From a virus: a stretch of DNA of 58,305 nucleotides. Made by a program: the position numbers and the translations under genes. Below the pieces are notes generated by a model that saw only the letters and a program-made list of their open reading frames with translations, had not been told where the DNA came from and searched no databases. How positions within the stretch are numbered: the stretch's first letter is position 1; each line of letters opens with the position of its first letter. Shown one piece after another: positions 27,988-37,322 of this stretch. The stretch is from IMG/VR virus record IMGVR_UViG_3300031951_000175, positions 1-58,305 of that record; one strand, 5' to 3'.

Positions 27988-30939
27988 ATGGCATTATTAA
28001 CGGATCAAATACAAGCTACTGGAGTTTCTCTAACAGACTTAATTCACATAGTAATAACTGGTGATACTTCTCAAAATCCTGCGGGATCATCTTTTAAAGC
28101 ATCAATTTCTCAACTTGTTAGTTTAATTAGTGGTTCTACAGGAACAAACGGTACATCAGGAACTAATGGAAGTAGTGGTACAAATGGAACTAACGGTACA
28201 TCAGGAACTAATGGGTCTAGCGGTACTAATGGGTCTAGCGGTACTAATGGAACAAACGGTACTTCAGGAACAAATGGATCTAGCGGTACTAATGGAACAA
28301 ACGGTACTTCAGGAACAAATGGATCTAGCGGTACTAATGGAACAAACGGTACTTCAGGAACAAATGGATCTAGCGGTACTAATGGAACAAACGGTACTTC
28401 AGGAACAAATGGATCTAGCGGTACAAATGGAACAAATGGATCTAGCGGTACAAATGGAACTAATGGTACAAGCGGTCTAAGTGGTATTGGGTTATTTTTA
28501 CCATTATCAGGGGGCACGGTTACGGGTAATACAATATTTAATGCCGGTTTAAGTGCGATAACAATATCGGCAACAACCTATCAAAACTTACCAAGTGATG
28601 TGATAATTATTGACTCAACACAGATTCAATCAGGATTTACAGGTGGAGTCTTGTTCCAAAGTTCAGCAAGTACGGTAAGTCAAACTACTGGATTTACTTG
28701 GGATAATGTAAATAAAAGGTTGGGAATTGGGACTAACACCCCTCTCTATGACTTAGACGTTTATGGGTCTATCTATCAAAAAACCGGAGAATTATTAATT
28801 ACATCCACAAGTGGTGTTAATAAAGAAGGTCCATTTATAGCATCAGACGGCGGAACTAACAGAACCATTCAATTAGGAATTTCAGACAATTCAACTGTAC
28901 CTGTCGGCATTGATATGTTTGTAACTAACAATACATTCCCGCCAAGTTACATGAACTTTAGAGTAAACGATGCTGATCTAGTTAGGATGTCTGGTAGTTC
29001 TGTTATAATTAGCGGTCTTACATATACAAGTGGTATAACCTCTACATCTAAAATAACATTTCCACAGCTGACAATTAATAGTTCATACACCATGACTGAT
29101 AATGATTTTATGATTGATGTTACAGGAGGAACATTCAACGTACAATTACTATCTGCCGTAGGAAGACAAGGAAGAATAGTTGTTATTAAAAATAATGGTG
29201 GAGGTGCAGTTACGGTAGTCCCTTATGGTAGTGAAACTATAGATCTAGCACCATTTGTTATTTTAGGTGAAACAAACTCATTACAATTAGTAAGTAATGG
29301 TAGTTTTTGGGTTGCAATGTCTTATAATATCTCAACAGTAAACTCATCAACAGGTGTTTTTGAATTTAGTGGTTTGACAAAGGCAAGTAATACCACATTT
29401 AATGTTGCCCCTGTTAAAGGTTGGATAGTTGATGATACAACTAATCCGTTGAGTCCCCAACTTTTATTTGTTTATTTTACTGGAGGAACGTATACTGATA
29501 GTTTTGTAACAACGGCTTTTGAGACATTTGTTTATTTAACAAGTGGTGCAACAATTGGACAACAATCAACACCACTAACTGAACAACAAAGAAGACAAAA
29601 TATATTTTTAGGTAAAATAGGACACCCTGAAAAAGTTTCAATTAACTTAGTGTTTTCACAACCTGATTTTGTTTTATCACCATTATCTCAACTTCGTGAT
29701 ATGTTTGTACCTATTAATTTAATTAATGGGGGTGTATATCCATCAGCCAACGGAGCAAACTTAAAATTCAACACAAGTGCCGGGTTTATATATGGATTAG
29801 GTATTAATTTTGCATCGAATACATTGAACCCAAATGCATTATCGATATCAGGAACAAGCCCTTGTACATTCCAATATAGAACACAAACAGGAGGAACGGT
29901 TACAAATGTTACAGATATTGACCCACTTAACTATGATGTTGGGGGTGTTATAACTCCAATCACAGGTACTAAAGCCACAAACCAAAGAATTTACCTATTG
30001 CAAAATGGACAATTTAGAATTCAATATGGTCAAACCGAATATAACACTTTAGTACAGGCGATAGAAGCATTACAAACAGAAACATTCACAATATTCCCCA
30101 ATTTTGTAAATAATGCCGTTCTTATTGGTATATTAACGGTGTTAAGTACCGCAACGGATTTGACCGATACAACTAAAGCAAGATTCTTTTTTGCGTCTAA
30201 GTTTGGTGAAACTGTAGGTGCTACGGGGGGTGTGTCAACAACAAACCTACAACAAGCTTATAATAACTCAGTACAACCTGAAATAACAACCAACTCAACT
30301 TTAGGTGCGTTCTCAATCAAAAATGGTACGGGTAATCCTGATGCCACCACAAATTTATTTGAAGGAATTAATTCTGCAAATACTTTAACATCGGTAATCA
30401 CTGCAAGAGGTACTATCACAGGGTCTAGTATTACTACAAATGGTGCTGTGACGGGAGCTACCGTAATTGGTGATGTTATATCGGGTAACACAGTGTCGGC
30501 CTCAACACTTAACCTTGCAGGATCACAAATAAATACTGCTTGGACATCTTATGTACCTGTTTTGACCGCAAGTGTAACTAATCCTGTAATTGGTAATGGA
30601 ACCGTAGAAGGTTGGTATAAAATAGTTGGTAAAACATGTTTTGTGAGAGGAAATATTGTAATGGGATCAACAACAACATTTGGTGCAGGAGAATGGTATG
30701 TGTCAGTACCATTTACCGCGGCTCATGCTGATGCAATATTATTAAATGCTGACATATTAGATAATGGGACCGCTTGGTATAATGCATTTATAGCGGGTGC
30801 AAGAGCAGGATTTAATACCAAAGCGGCAATACAATATCAAAATACAGGAGGAACTACAGATAGTGTTTCACCAAGTACCCCATTTACTTGGACAACTGGT
30901 GATAGATTTTTATGGAATGGAAGTTATGAAATCGCATAG
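27988..30939 (+). CDS. Tail fibre with collagen-like repeats
   Basis: A 983-residue fibre. A short N-terminal domain (1-48, probably particle-binding) leads into about 120 residues of Gly-X-Y triplets (about 49-167) made of GTN, GTS and GSS. Such triplets form a collagen-type triple helix and give stiff trimeric shafts in phage fibres. Beta-rich regions follow, including LGIGTNTPLYDLDVYGS, a common phage-fibre segment. The C-terminal 130 residues (TSYVPVLTASVTNPVIGNG onwards) resemble a fibre tip domain. It is very probably trimeric and involved in host recognition. Confidence 0.87.
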   Translation: MALLTDQIQATGVSLTDLIHIVITGDTSQNPAGSSFKASISQLVSLISGSTGTNGTSGTNGSSGTNGTNGTSGTNGSSGTNGSSGTNGTNGTSGTNGSSGTNGTNGTSGTNGSSGTNGTNGTSGTNGSSGTNGTNGTSGTNGSSGTNGTNGSSGTNGTNGTSGLSGIGLFLPLSGGTVTGNTIFNAGLSAITISATTYQNLPSDVIIIDSTQIQSGFTGGVLFQSSASTVSQTTGFTWDNVNKRLGIGTNTPLYDLDVYGSIYQKTGELLITSTSGVNKEGPFIASDGGTNRTIQLGISDNSTVPVGIDMFVTNNTFPPSYMNFRVNDADLVRMSGSSVIISGLTYTSGITSTSKITFPQLTINSSYTMTDNDFMIDVTGGTFNVQLLSAVGRQGRIVVIKNNGGGAVTVVPYGSETIDLAPFVILGETNSLQLVSNGSFWVAMSYNISTVNSSTGVFEFSGLTKASNTTFNVAPVKGWIVDDTTNPLSPQLLFVYFTGGTYTDSFVTTAFETFVYLTSGATIGQQSTPLTEQQRRQNIFLGKIGHPEKVSINLVFSQPDFVLSPLSQLRDMFVPINLINGGVYPSANGANLKFNTSAGFIYGLGINFASNTLNPNALSISGTSPCTFQYRTQTGGTVTNVTDIDPLNYDVGGVITPITGTKATNQRIYLLQNGQFRIQYGQTEYNTLVQAIEALQTETFTIFPNFVNNAVLIGILTVLSTATDLTDTTKARFFFASKFGETVGATGGVSTTNLQQAYNNSVQPEITTNSTLGAFSIKNGTGNPDATTNLFEGINSANTLTSVITARGTITGSSITTNGAVTGATVIGDVISGNTVSASTLNLAGSQINTAWTSYVPVLTASVTNPVIGNGTVEGWYKIVGKTCFVRGNIVMGSTTTFGAGEWYVSVPFTAAHADAILLNADILDNGTAWYNAFIAGARAGFNTKAAIQYQNTGGTTDSVSPSTPFTWTTGDRFLWNGSYEIA
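28234..28413 (+). repeat. Four perfect 45-bp tandem repeats in the collagen-like shaft
   Basis: The unit beginning TCTAGCGGTACTAATGGAAC is repeated exactly at 28234, 28279, 28324 and 28369, with imperfect relatives on both sides (28132-28488). Each unit codes for 15 residues, i.e. five Gly-X-Y triplets. The lack of silent changes between copies suggests recent expansion or continuing homogenisation. Slippage would change fibre length in steps of 15 residues without a frameshift. Confidence 0.95.
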
Positions 30940-30993
30940 ACTTTAAAATTCAAAATTAATTCACTTTACCTTATTTTAATTTAATTTTCCTAT

Positions 30994-31974
30994 ATGGAAA
31001 ATATGTTATTTGTTTCAGCACAACCCGATGTCCCCTACTTTATATGGCAAATAAAATTGTATGTTCATAATTTTATTGAAAAAGGAATCAACCCAAATCA
31101 AATACATGTTGTTTTAGGGTTAGTCAATAATGTAAACACACCATCTAAAGAATCAGAACAACTTAAAGAGTTAGGGGTTAATGTGCATTACTTTGTTGAT
31201 CAAAGATCTAAAAAACATTATATACCAAGTATTAAACCATACCTCATCTCAAAGTGGATACAGTCAAATCCTGATTATGGAAAATTATTTTTCCTTCATG
31301 ATGCTGACATTATTTTTAAAGAATTACCGAGTTTTGATCGGTTGTTAAAAGATGAGGTTAGTTATTTATCTGATACAATAGGATACATTGGATATAACTA
31401 TATTATGGATTGTTGTGAAAGATATGAACAACAACACCCCAATTCAGATAAAGGACAACTTATAAGTGAAATGGCAGATGTAATTGGTGTTGACGTTGAG
31501 ACAATCAAAATTAATCAAGAAAATTCTGGTGGAGGACAATACCTAATCAAAAATACAAATTGTGAGTTATGGGATAAAATCTATAGAGACTCAACTACTA
31601 TGTATGACAAGATGTTGGATTATCAAAAAAGATTCCCGATAAATCCAGGTCAAATACAATTTTGGACTGCTGAGATGTGGTCATTATTATGGAATTTATG
31701 GTTGTATAATATTGAAACTAAAGTTACAGAAGATCTTGATTTTTCTTGGGCAACGGATACCATAGAAACTTATGAAAAAAAACCAATACTTCATATGGCT
31801 GGTGTGACTGATAACCTAAGAGCTACAAAATTCTACAAAGGTGATTACATTAATATAAACCCAATTTCTAAGTTGAGAGAAAACCCTAATCATTTTGATT
31901 ACATAGATAAAGATAGTTCGACAATAAAATATATCGATAATATGAAATCTTATATTCAAAAATACAACATATGA
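30994..31974 (+). CDS. Putative GT-A type glycosyltransferase in the tail-fibre cluster
   Basis: A 326-residue protein that starts with a beta strand (MLFVSAQPDVPYFIWQI) and contains LFFLHDADIIF, with the DAD at 103-105, the metal and sugar-nucleotide binding DxD of GT-A glycosyltransferases. QENSGGGQYLIK (about 171-182) and LHMAGV (about 268) fit acceptor-side elements. No transmembrane segment is seen, so it should be cytoplasmic. It lies between two fibre genes. The likely targets are fibre proteins, perhaps their Thr-rich linkers, or host surface precursors; the target is inference. It has no late motif directly upstream. Confidence 0.72.
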   Translation: MENMLFVSAQPDVPYFIWQIKLYVHNFIEKGINPNQIHVVLGLVNNVNTPSKESEQLKELGVNVHYFVDQRSKKHYIPSIKPYLISKWIQSNPDYGKLFFLHDADIIFKELPSFDRLLKDEVSYLSDTIGYIGYNYIMDCCERYEQQHPNSDKGQLISEMADVIGVDVETIKINQENSGGGQYLIKNTNCELWDKIYRDSTTMYDKMLDYQKRFPINPGQIQFWTAEMWSLLWNLWLYNIETKVTEDLDFSWATDTIETYEKKPILHMAGVTDNLRATKFYKGDYININPISKLRENPNHFDYIDKDSSTIKYIDNMKSYIQKYNI

Positions 31975-31983
31975 TTATTTATT
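31975..31983 (+). promoter_or_regulatory. Candidate late promoter motif
   Basis: TTATTTATT, 8 bases before the next fibre gene. The flank GTTAATAG-ATGG closely resembles GTTGATATGCC after the same motif at the minus-strand gene at 38.8 kb. Confidence 0.55.
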
Positions 31984-31991
31984 GTTAATAG

Positions 31992-34070
31992 ATGGTAGAA
32001 AATTGTTATATATTATATTCTTGCGACGGAAGTTACGAACCGATCATTTCAAACTTTAGTGGGTTGAGCGCTTATTCGGCATCATACATCTCTGTAAATT
32101 CGATAGATTCAGTAACAATAGAGGAGACTTGTTTTTATGTGTTAAGTTTAGGTGTGATAGACTGTACCATAACAAACGAAATAACAATTTCAACAGGGAT
32201 AACATGCAATTGTCAATGTTATTGTTATTTTATAAGATCTGTGGTTCAAACAACTGATGTTACATATGTTAATTGTAATGATGAAATTATTGTCGATACT
32301 ATCCAAGAAGGATTAACTTATAATATTTGTAGTAAAGTTTATCCACAGTTTGATAATCAAGTACAAATCCCAATTAAATTAACTGACATTTGTGTTGATA
32401 ACCAATGTCCACCAACAATCCCAACTGTAAAACCAACAAACGAATGTGATGTTATTACTATATTCCCTATGGGAGTTACTTGTATAACACAACAACCTTC
32501 ATCAGAAAGAAATTTTGACGGGGCGGTTGAATTAGTTGTAACAGGAGGAACGCCACCTTATACTATATTTTGGGAAGTTGGAAGTTTTGCGCCAGCACTT
32601 ACTAATCTTGGTGTTGGAGAATACTCAGCATCTGTTACGGATTATTATGGTGATTTCTCAGCATTTACAACTTGTGTTTTAACTGCTGAAACTATAAATT
32701 ATTCAGGTATGTGTTTTGTATTAACAGGTGTAGTAGAGGATCAGTTAGTATACATTAATTCAGAAGTAAAAGGGTTTAAAAATACCAAACCATACTTTGA
32801 AATACAATATGGTGTAAATCTTTTGGGTTACGTTTTTTGGGACCCAAGTTCGTCGAATAAATGGTTTTTTTGTCAAACATTAGATTGTCAATTATCACCA
32901 TATAATACACTTATATTACCTGATGGATTATATCCTACAGGAACAACAGGTGATTGGCAAGTTGTTTCAGACACACCGTATTTAATTGTTGAATCAACAA
33001 TTGGTAATTGTTCGCCACCAACAATACCTAAAGAACAGTTTCCTCTTTGTGCAACAATAGTTTTAAGATCGACAAAACCTGGTTCTGCAACAATCACATC
33101 ACAGGTCCAACTTGACCCAAGTGTCGAAATAAATGGAGAACCTAGTTGGTCATCATCAACAGATCAATATGTTGTATATTGGAATAGCGGATCAACACCT
33201 GCTCAGTGGGTTATGACAGGGTTTACTAACCCATCAACATTGGTTTCAAATAATGATCCTTCATATCCGCCTGTAAGTAATTGGCAGGTTTATGGTTCAC
33301 CTGAAGTTTATAGTGTTGATATTACACAAGGTGAATGTTCAGAATCATACATTGTATTAGCGTCTGCAATTGTAAATGATGCTCTATGTGGAGACAATGG
33401 TAATATTACCGTAAGTGCTTCGGGAGGAGATGCACCATATCAATATTCAATAGACGGAGGAATATCATATCAACCATCACCAATATTTAGTAATGTTTTA
33501 CCAGGAACTTACAGTGTATTTGTAAAAGACGTAAACACAACAATAGGTTCGTTTGGACCAGTGGTAGTTAATAACATACCAACCACCATTTATAATGTAA
33601 CAATGAATGTAAATTACAATAATAATACTTTTACGTTAACCGCACCATCGTTACCTGTTGGAGCTACCTTAACAGTGGACGTGGTTATGTCATCAGTATT
33701 CAATTATTACCCACAAAGTTTAAGTCCAATACCTACATATAATAATTTTACAACTATTAATGGTGTAGGTCTTATGACAAACATTAATACGACAGCTAAT
33801 ACATATCCTTTAGGTGGACCTTGTAGTGTTCCTGGACCATTGAATAATACTCAAATTAGTAATACGTATTTAAACACAATAACATTAACAAGCGGTCAAG
33901 TTGTTACAGGTAGTACTACAAATAGTATTATTAATGCTCCTGTTACATCTTGCTCAAATGCTTTAGGGTATTATACACTATCCATAGCTAATGCAATGAT
34001 AAACAACTGTCAATGTTGTGATGCGAATCTAATTAATACGGTTCCACCAGCACCACAATCAGTTTTATAA
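31992..34070 (+). CDS. Modular tail fibre/adhesin with SprB-like repeats
   Basis: A 692-residue protein. The N-terminal half has many cysteines (including CNCQCYC near 74-80). At least two SprB-like modules are visible (GAVELVVTGGTPPYTIFW and GNITVSASGGDAPYQYSIDG). Between them two copies of a module with YF/W, aromatic strand and W-x-V ending occur (YVFWDPSSSNKWFFCQTL with GDWQVVSD, then YVVYWNSGSTPAQWVMTGF with SNWQVYGS). A similar module occurs in the 417-residue minus-strand protein. The C terminus has a CQCCD cluster. A receptor-binding role is likely. Confidence 0.75.
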   Translation: MVENCYILYSCDGSYEPIISNFSGLSAYSASYISVNSIDSVTIEETCFYVLSLGVIDCTITNEITISTGITCNCQCYCYFIRSVVQTTDVTYVNCNDEIIVDTIQEGLTYNICSKVYPQFDNQVQIPIKLTDICVDNQCPPTIPTVKPTNECDVITIFPMGVTCITQQPSSERNFDGAVELVVTGGTPPYTIFWEVGSFAPALTNLGVGEYSASVTDYYGDFSAFTTCVLTAETINYSGMCFVLTGVVEDQLVYINSEVKGFKNTKPYFEIQYGVNLLGYVFWDPSSSNKWFFCQTLDCQLSPYNTLILPDGLYPTGTTGDWQVVSDTPYLIVESTIGNCSPPTIPKEQFPLCATIVLRSTKPGSATITSQVQLDPSVEINGEPSWSSSTDQYVVYWNSGSTPAQWVMTGFTNPSTLVSNNDPSYPPVSNWQVYGSPEVYSVDITQGECSESYIVLASAIVNDALCGDNGNITVSASGGDAPYQYSIDGGISYQPSPIFSNVLPGTYSVFVKDVNTTIGSFGPVVVNNIPTTIYNVTMNVNYNNNTFTLTAPSLPVGATLTVDVVMSSVFNYYPQSLSPIPTYNNFTTINGVGLMTNINTTANTYPLGGPCSVPGPLNNTQISNTYLNTITLTSGQVVTGSTTNSIINAPVTSCSNALGYYTLSIANAMINNCQCCDANLINTVPPAPQSVL

Positions 34071-34083
34071 ATTGAATATAAGA

Positions 34084-34092
34084 ATATTTACA
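34084..34092 (+). promoter_or_regulatory. Candidate late promoter motif (variant)
   Basis: ATATTTACA, 4 bases before the start codon of the next gene; it differs from the common form at one core position. Confidence 0.45.
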
Positions 34093-34096
34093 ATAA

Positions 34097-36601
34097 ATGG
34101 CTTACATAATTAAAAATACATCTGGTTTAGTTAACACTCGTGTAACGGATACAGGTAGACAAAAAATGTCTGAAGGTAATTTTAATATCTTGTACTTTGC
34201 AGTAGGGGATAGTGAAGTTTCATACAATGAATTACCATCAACATACAATCAGGCTAATACTGTTGTATTAGAGCCACAGTTCAATGCGCAGAATAGTTCA
34301 GGTGTTCCTGAGTCAAATAGACAGTACATCAAATATCCATATTTAGTTGATGAGGGACAAACAAACATATATGGTATTCCTTTTATGGATTCAGGTATTG
34401 AATCTGTTTATAATAGAGCAGCCATGAGAGGATTTTTCACAGGAAATACAACAGCGTCTACTATAGATTGGAAAGCATTAGTTAACAACACATATGTTAT
34501 CACACCAAATTATGTAGTTAATATGTCTACGTTGAACGGAACAAATCAAATAAGTGTACAAAGAATGGACTGTAACGTTCAAAATAATAATACACCTAAT
34601 GTTGGAGATTTTATAACAATATATTACGATGGAAGGGCAGAAACTGATTGTTCTTGTACTAATTTCCCTACACCAACACCTACACCTTCATTGTATAGTA
34701 CACCAACACCTACACCAACACCAACAGGTACAAATTCAATACCATGTGCTTCACCAACACCAACACCTTCACCAACGCATACACCATGTTTAACACCAAC
34801 ACCAAGTGCTCAATGTCCCGTACCACCACCACCTGATTGTTTGAAAGATGTGGTAAGTTGTTTTTCAATTTTAACTTATAGAATTGTTGAAGTTTGTGGT
34901 GATGTTTTAACGTTAGATAGAGAGACACCTGATTTTACAAATTTATCTATTGATTGTTGGGCGAGAACATTAATTTATCCACCACAGATGGTTCCTTTGT
35001 ATGATAGTTTTACACCTGAACCACATTGGAGTAAAAGTGTGATTGACTTCGAATCGGTTTGTGATACTGATCAGTTTGATGTTAAAATATGGAATATGAA
35101 CATTCCTTGGACTGAGAGTCCTGCTGGTTTAGCGTCGGCTCAATTTCAAGACTATACAAAATTTGGTTCTATTAATTATATAGGACAAAAAGAATATTTT
35201 GGATACACTTCATCTGATGGTCAAACATCTACGGACGATGTGTATTACTACAATTCTTTTGGTGAAAAAATTGTAGTTACACCTGAAGAACAAAAAACTA
35301 TAGCAATTATACACTATACTAACCAAACCATTGATTTCTTCTATGGTGAAAAATTTGCATTAGAACCATACGACACTCAAAACCCTGAGAACACCCAAGG
35401 TCAAGCAAGAAATTTCAAGTTACATATGCCAACAATAATGTGGCATAAAAATCCTGAATGTTGTTTTGGACAAACGTTTTGGGTTGATCCTCCTGGATTT
35501 GACAATCAAAATTTATTTCAAGTTCAATATACTAAATCTAAGATTTCACAACAAATGAATCAACCTGGACTTAGGTATTATAATCTTTGGGATACATTTG
35601 CACAACCTAATGGTCAACCAAGTAGAGTAGGTAAAGTTTACCCCGATTCAAAACTAATTGTTATTGACGACGAAGAATTGGTGGCCGCTCTATCATATAA
35701 ATCAAATAGAAACTGGACATTACCGGCACCACAAGTGTCTTTAATAACACCAAACACGTGTGGAACTTCAAATACTACAGGTGTTTTGACAGGAGGAGGA
35801 GAAACACTTTGGGTGACTTATAGATTATCAAATTCAAACACATTTACAAATTCATTACATAGTAATTACTACACAAGTGTCGTTGGAACTGAAAATGTCT
35901 GTTCACCTGAAACACCAAAGAATGTTGCAATTAGATTTGGTGGAGATTTCCCATGTTTAGTACAACCTGGATTCTCACCAACAACTACAACCACAACATT
36001 TAATCCTGTAACCACATCAACAACTACAATTAATCCACCATATACAACAACTACAACAACTCAGTGTCCTGTATGTACTGTTCCTGCTGGATTCTACGCA
36101 CAACAGTTCCAAGTATTGGCTCAAAAAACATTATCGGGAGTAAGACCTGATCCGGCACAATGGAGGTTAATTGATTTTACAAGTCAAATTGAACAATACT
36201 TCATTAATGGTTATGTAACGCAAGAATCTTTAACTGCAACTACTTTTGTTGTGACTGCAGAAAATTATGGAAGTGCACCTATATACAATCTAAACAATTA
36301 CATAAGTTTAGTTCCTAATGGTGCTACAGGACAACAATTAAATTTTGGTGATGAATACTATTTCTACGGTAATTTAGAAACCGACATTCAAGCAACATTG
36401 TATGAGATGAAATATAAAATTAACTTAAGTGATAATGAATTCTTACTCTCTCAAAACCCAACTTGGACCCAAGGAACACCATCTTATGTTACAGAAATCG
36501 CTCTTTTAGATGAAAATAAAGATGTTTTAGTTATGTCTAAAATGCAATCACCTATCTTAAGACAAGGAATTCAACAGTACGTTATCAAATTAGATTTCTA
36601 A
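34097..36601 (+). CDS. Large tail/fibre structural protein with Pro/Thr-rich linkers
   Basis: An 834-residue protein. The N-terminal domain (1-190) begins MAYIIKNTSGLVNTRVTDTG. A Thr-Pro linker (about 192-245, repeated TPTPTP with three Cys) and a poly-Thr linker (about 628-656) separate it from a middle globular part and a C-terminal beta domain. The poly-Thr linkers match those of the 417-residue minus-strand protein. The repeated TP codons (acaccaacacct) form a DNA-level microsatellite. The linkers could be glycosylated by the nearby glycosyltransferase; this is speculation. A structural tail role is likely. Confidence 0.78.
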   Translation: MAYIIKNTSGLVNTRVTDTGRQKMSEGNFNILYFAVGDSEVSYNELPSTYNQANTVVLEPQFNAQNSSGVPESNRQYIKYPYLVDEGQTNIYGIPFMDSGIESVYNRAAMRGFFTGNTTASTIDWKALVNNTYVITPNYVVNMSTLNGTNQISVQRMDCNVQNNNTPNVGDFITIYYDGRAETDCSCTNFPTPTPTPSLYSTPTPTPTPTGTNSIPCASPTPTPSPTHTPCLTPTPSAQCPVPPPPDCLKDVVSCFSILTYRIVEVCGDVLTLDRETPDFTNLSIDCWARTLIYPPQMVPLYDSFTPEPHWSKSVIDFESVCDTDQFDVKIWNMNIPWTESPAGLASAQFQDYTKFGSINYIGQKEYFGYTSSDGQTSTDDVYYYNSFGEKIVVTPEEQKTIAIIHYTNQTIDFFYGEKFALEPYDTQNPENTQGQARNFKLHMPTIMWHKNPECCFGQTFWVDPPGFDNQNLFQVQYTKSKISQQMNQPGLRYYNLWDTFAQPNGQPSRVGKVYPDSKLIVIDDEELVAALSYKSNRNWTLPAPQVSLITPNTCGTSNTTGVLTGGGETLWVTYRLSNSNTFTNSLHSNYYTSVVGTENVCSPETPKNVAIRFGGDFPCLVQPGFSPTTTTTTFNPVTTSTTTINPPYTTTTTTQCPVCTVPAGFYAQQFQVLAQKTLSGVRPDPAQWRLIDFTSQIEQYFINGYVTQESLTATTFVVTAENYGSAPIYNLNNYISLVPNGATGQQLNFGDEYYFYGNLETDIQATLYEMKYKINLSDNEFLLSQNPTWTQGTPSYVTEIALLDENKDVLVMSKMQSPILRQGIQQYVIKLDF

Positions 36602-36655
36602 TAAAACTACAATTTTTATCTTCATAGTTTATAATATAAATAAAATAATAGTTTT

Positions 36656-37264
36656 ATGGCAAAAAATTTAAAAAACTCCCCCAAAGTTTTGGGTCTTGAT
36701 ATTTCCACAAAAACCATAGGGTGGGCATTGTTTGATATTAAAACACAAGAATTACTTGAATTAACTCACATCTCACCAAGACCAAAAATGGAAAAAGATG
36801 AGGATGATAAATTAAAAGAATTATTGTTGAAATCAGAAATATTTGCCGAAAAACTTAAACAATATAAAGATTTAGGAATTGTTAGAATTATCATAGAAGA
36901 ACCACTTTTGAATTCTAATAACATTTATACAATACAAACACTATTAAGATTTAATAGTTTTGTGTTTAAAGAAATCTATAATATAATGGGAATTGTTCCT
37001 GAATTTATTTCAACTTACAACTCAAGAAAATTTGCATTCCCAGATTTAGTTCAAGAAAACGATAAGAAAAAATTTGTATTATTTGGTGGATTACCAAAAG
37101 ACGTGGATAAGAAAATGATCATTTGGGAAAAAGTTGCAAAAAGAGAACCCCAAATTACATGGCATTATACAAAAAACAATACATTAAAGAAAGAAAATTT
37201 TGATCAAACAGACGCCTATACTTGTGTTTTAGGATTTATGAGATCAAAAGAAATTTGGAAATAA
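36656..37264 (+). CDS. RuvC-like Holliday junction resolvase (RNase H fold)
   Basis: A 202-residue nuclease predicted to resolve branched DNA before packaging. Motif I is VLGLDISTKTIGWALFD with Asp15, the second acidic motif is IIIEEPLL with Glu81/Glu82, and the late acidic motif is QTDAYTC with Asp186; this matches the catalytic set of RuvC-type resolvases. It is not related to the T4 endonuclease VII fold, so the phage uses a different resolvase from T4. An exact TATAAATA lies 14 bases upstream (36635-36642), identical to the T4 late -10 box, but this may be chance. It is followed by a strong terminator. Confidence 0.82.
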   Translation: MAKNLKNSPKVLGLDISTKTIGWALFDIKTQELLELTHISPRPKMEKDEDDKLKELLLKSEIFAEKLKQYKDLGIVRIIIEEPLLNSNNIYTIQTLLRFNSFVFKEIYNIMGIVPEFISTYNSRKFAFPDLVQENDKKKFVLFGGLPKDVDKKMIIWEKVAKREPQITWHYTKNNTLKKENFDQTDAYTCVLGFMRSKEIWK

Positions 37265-37290
37265 TATCTTTTATATAACCGATAATTTGA

Positions 37291-37321
37291 AATATCGTCT
37301 TTTTAGACGATATTTTTTTTT
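37291..37321 (+). terminator. Rho-independent terminator
   Basis: AATATCGTCT (37291-37300) pairs perfectly with AGACGATATT (37305-37314) around TTTT and runs into a T-tract. It ends the resolvase transcript right before the 3' end of the convergent minus-strand cassette. Confidence 0.92.
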
Positions 37322-37322
37322 A

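Noticed and set aside
28234-28413. Regular repeats considered as a CRISPR array
   Set aside because: There are no unique spacers: the copies are directly joined and in frame with the fibre gene.
28110-28517. A 135-residue open frame on the minus strand, rich in Pro, Val and Phe, and a 116-residue frame on the + strand in another phase
   Set aside because: Both are shadows of the collagen-like repeat; the repeat unit has no stop in these frames. The fibre frame continues far beyond the repeat on both sides and has a start signal.
36635-36642. Exact TATAAATA, the T4 late promoter box, before the resolvase gene
   Set aside because: Single case in front of a gene; the other late units use TATTTAT in sense orientation. 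In AT-rich DNA one match is expected by chance.
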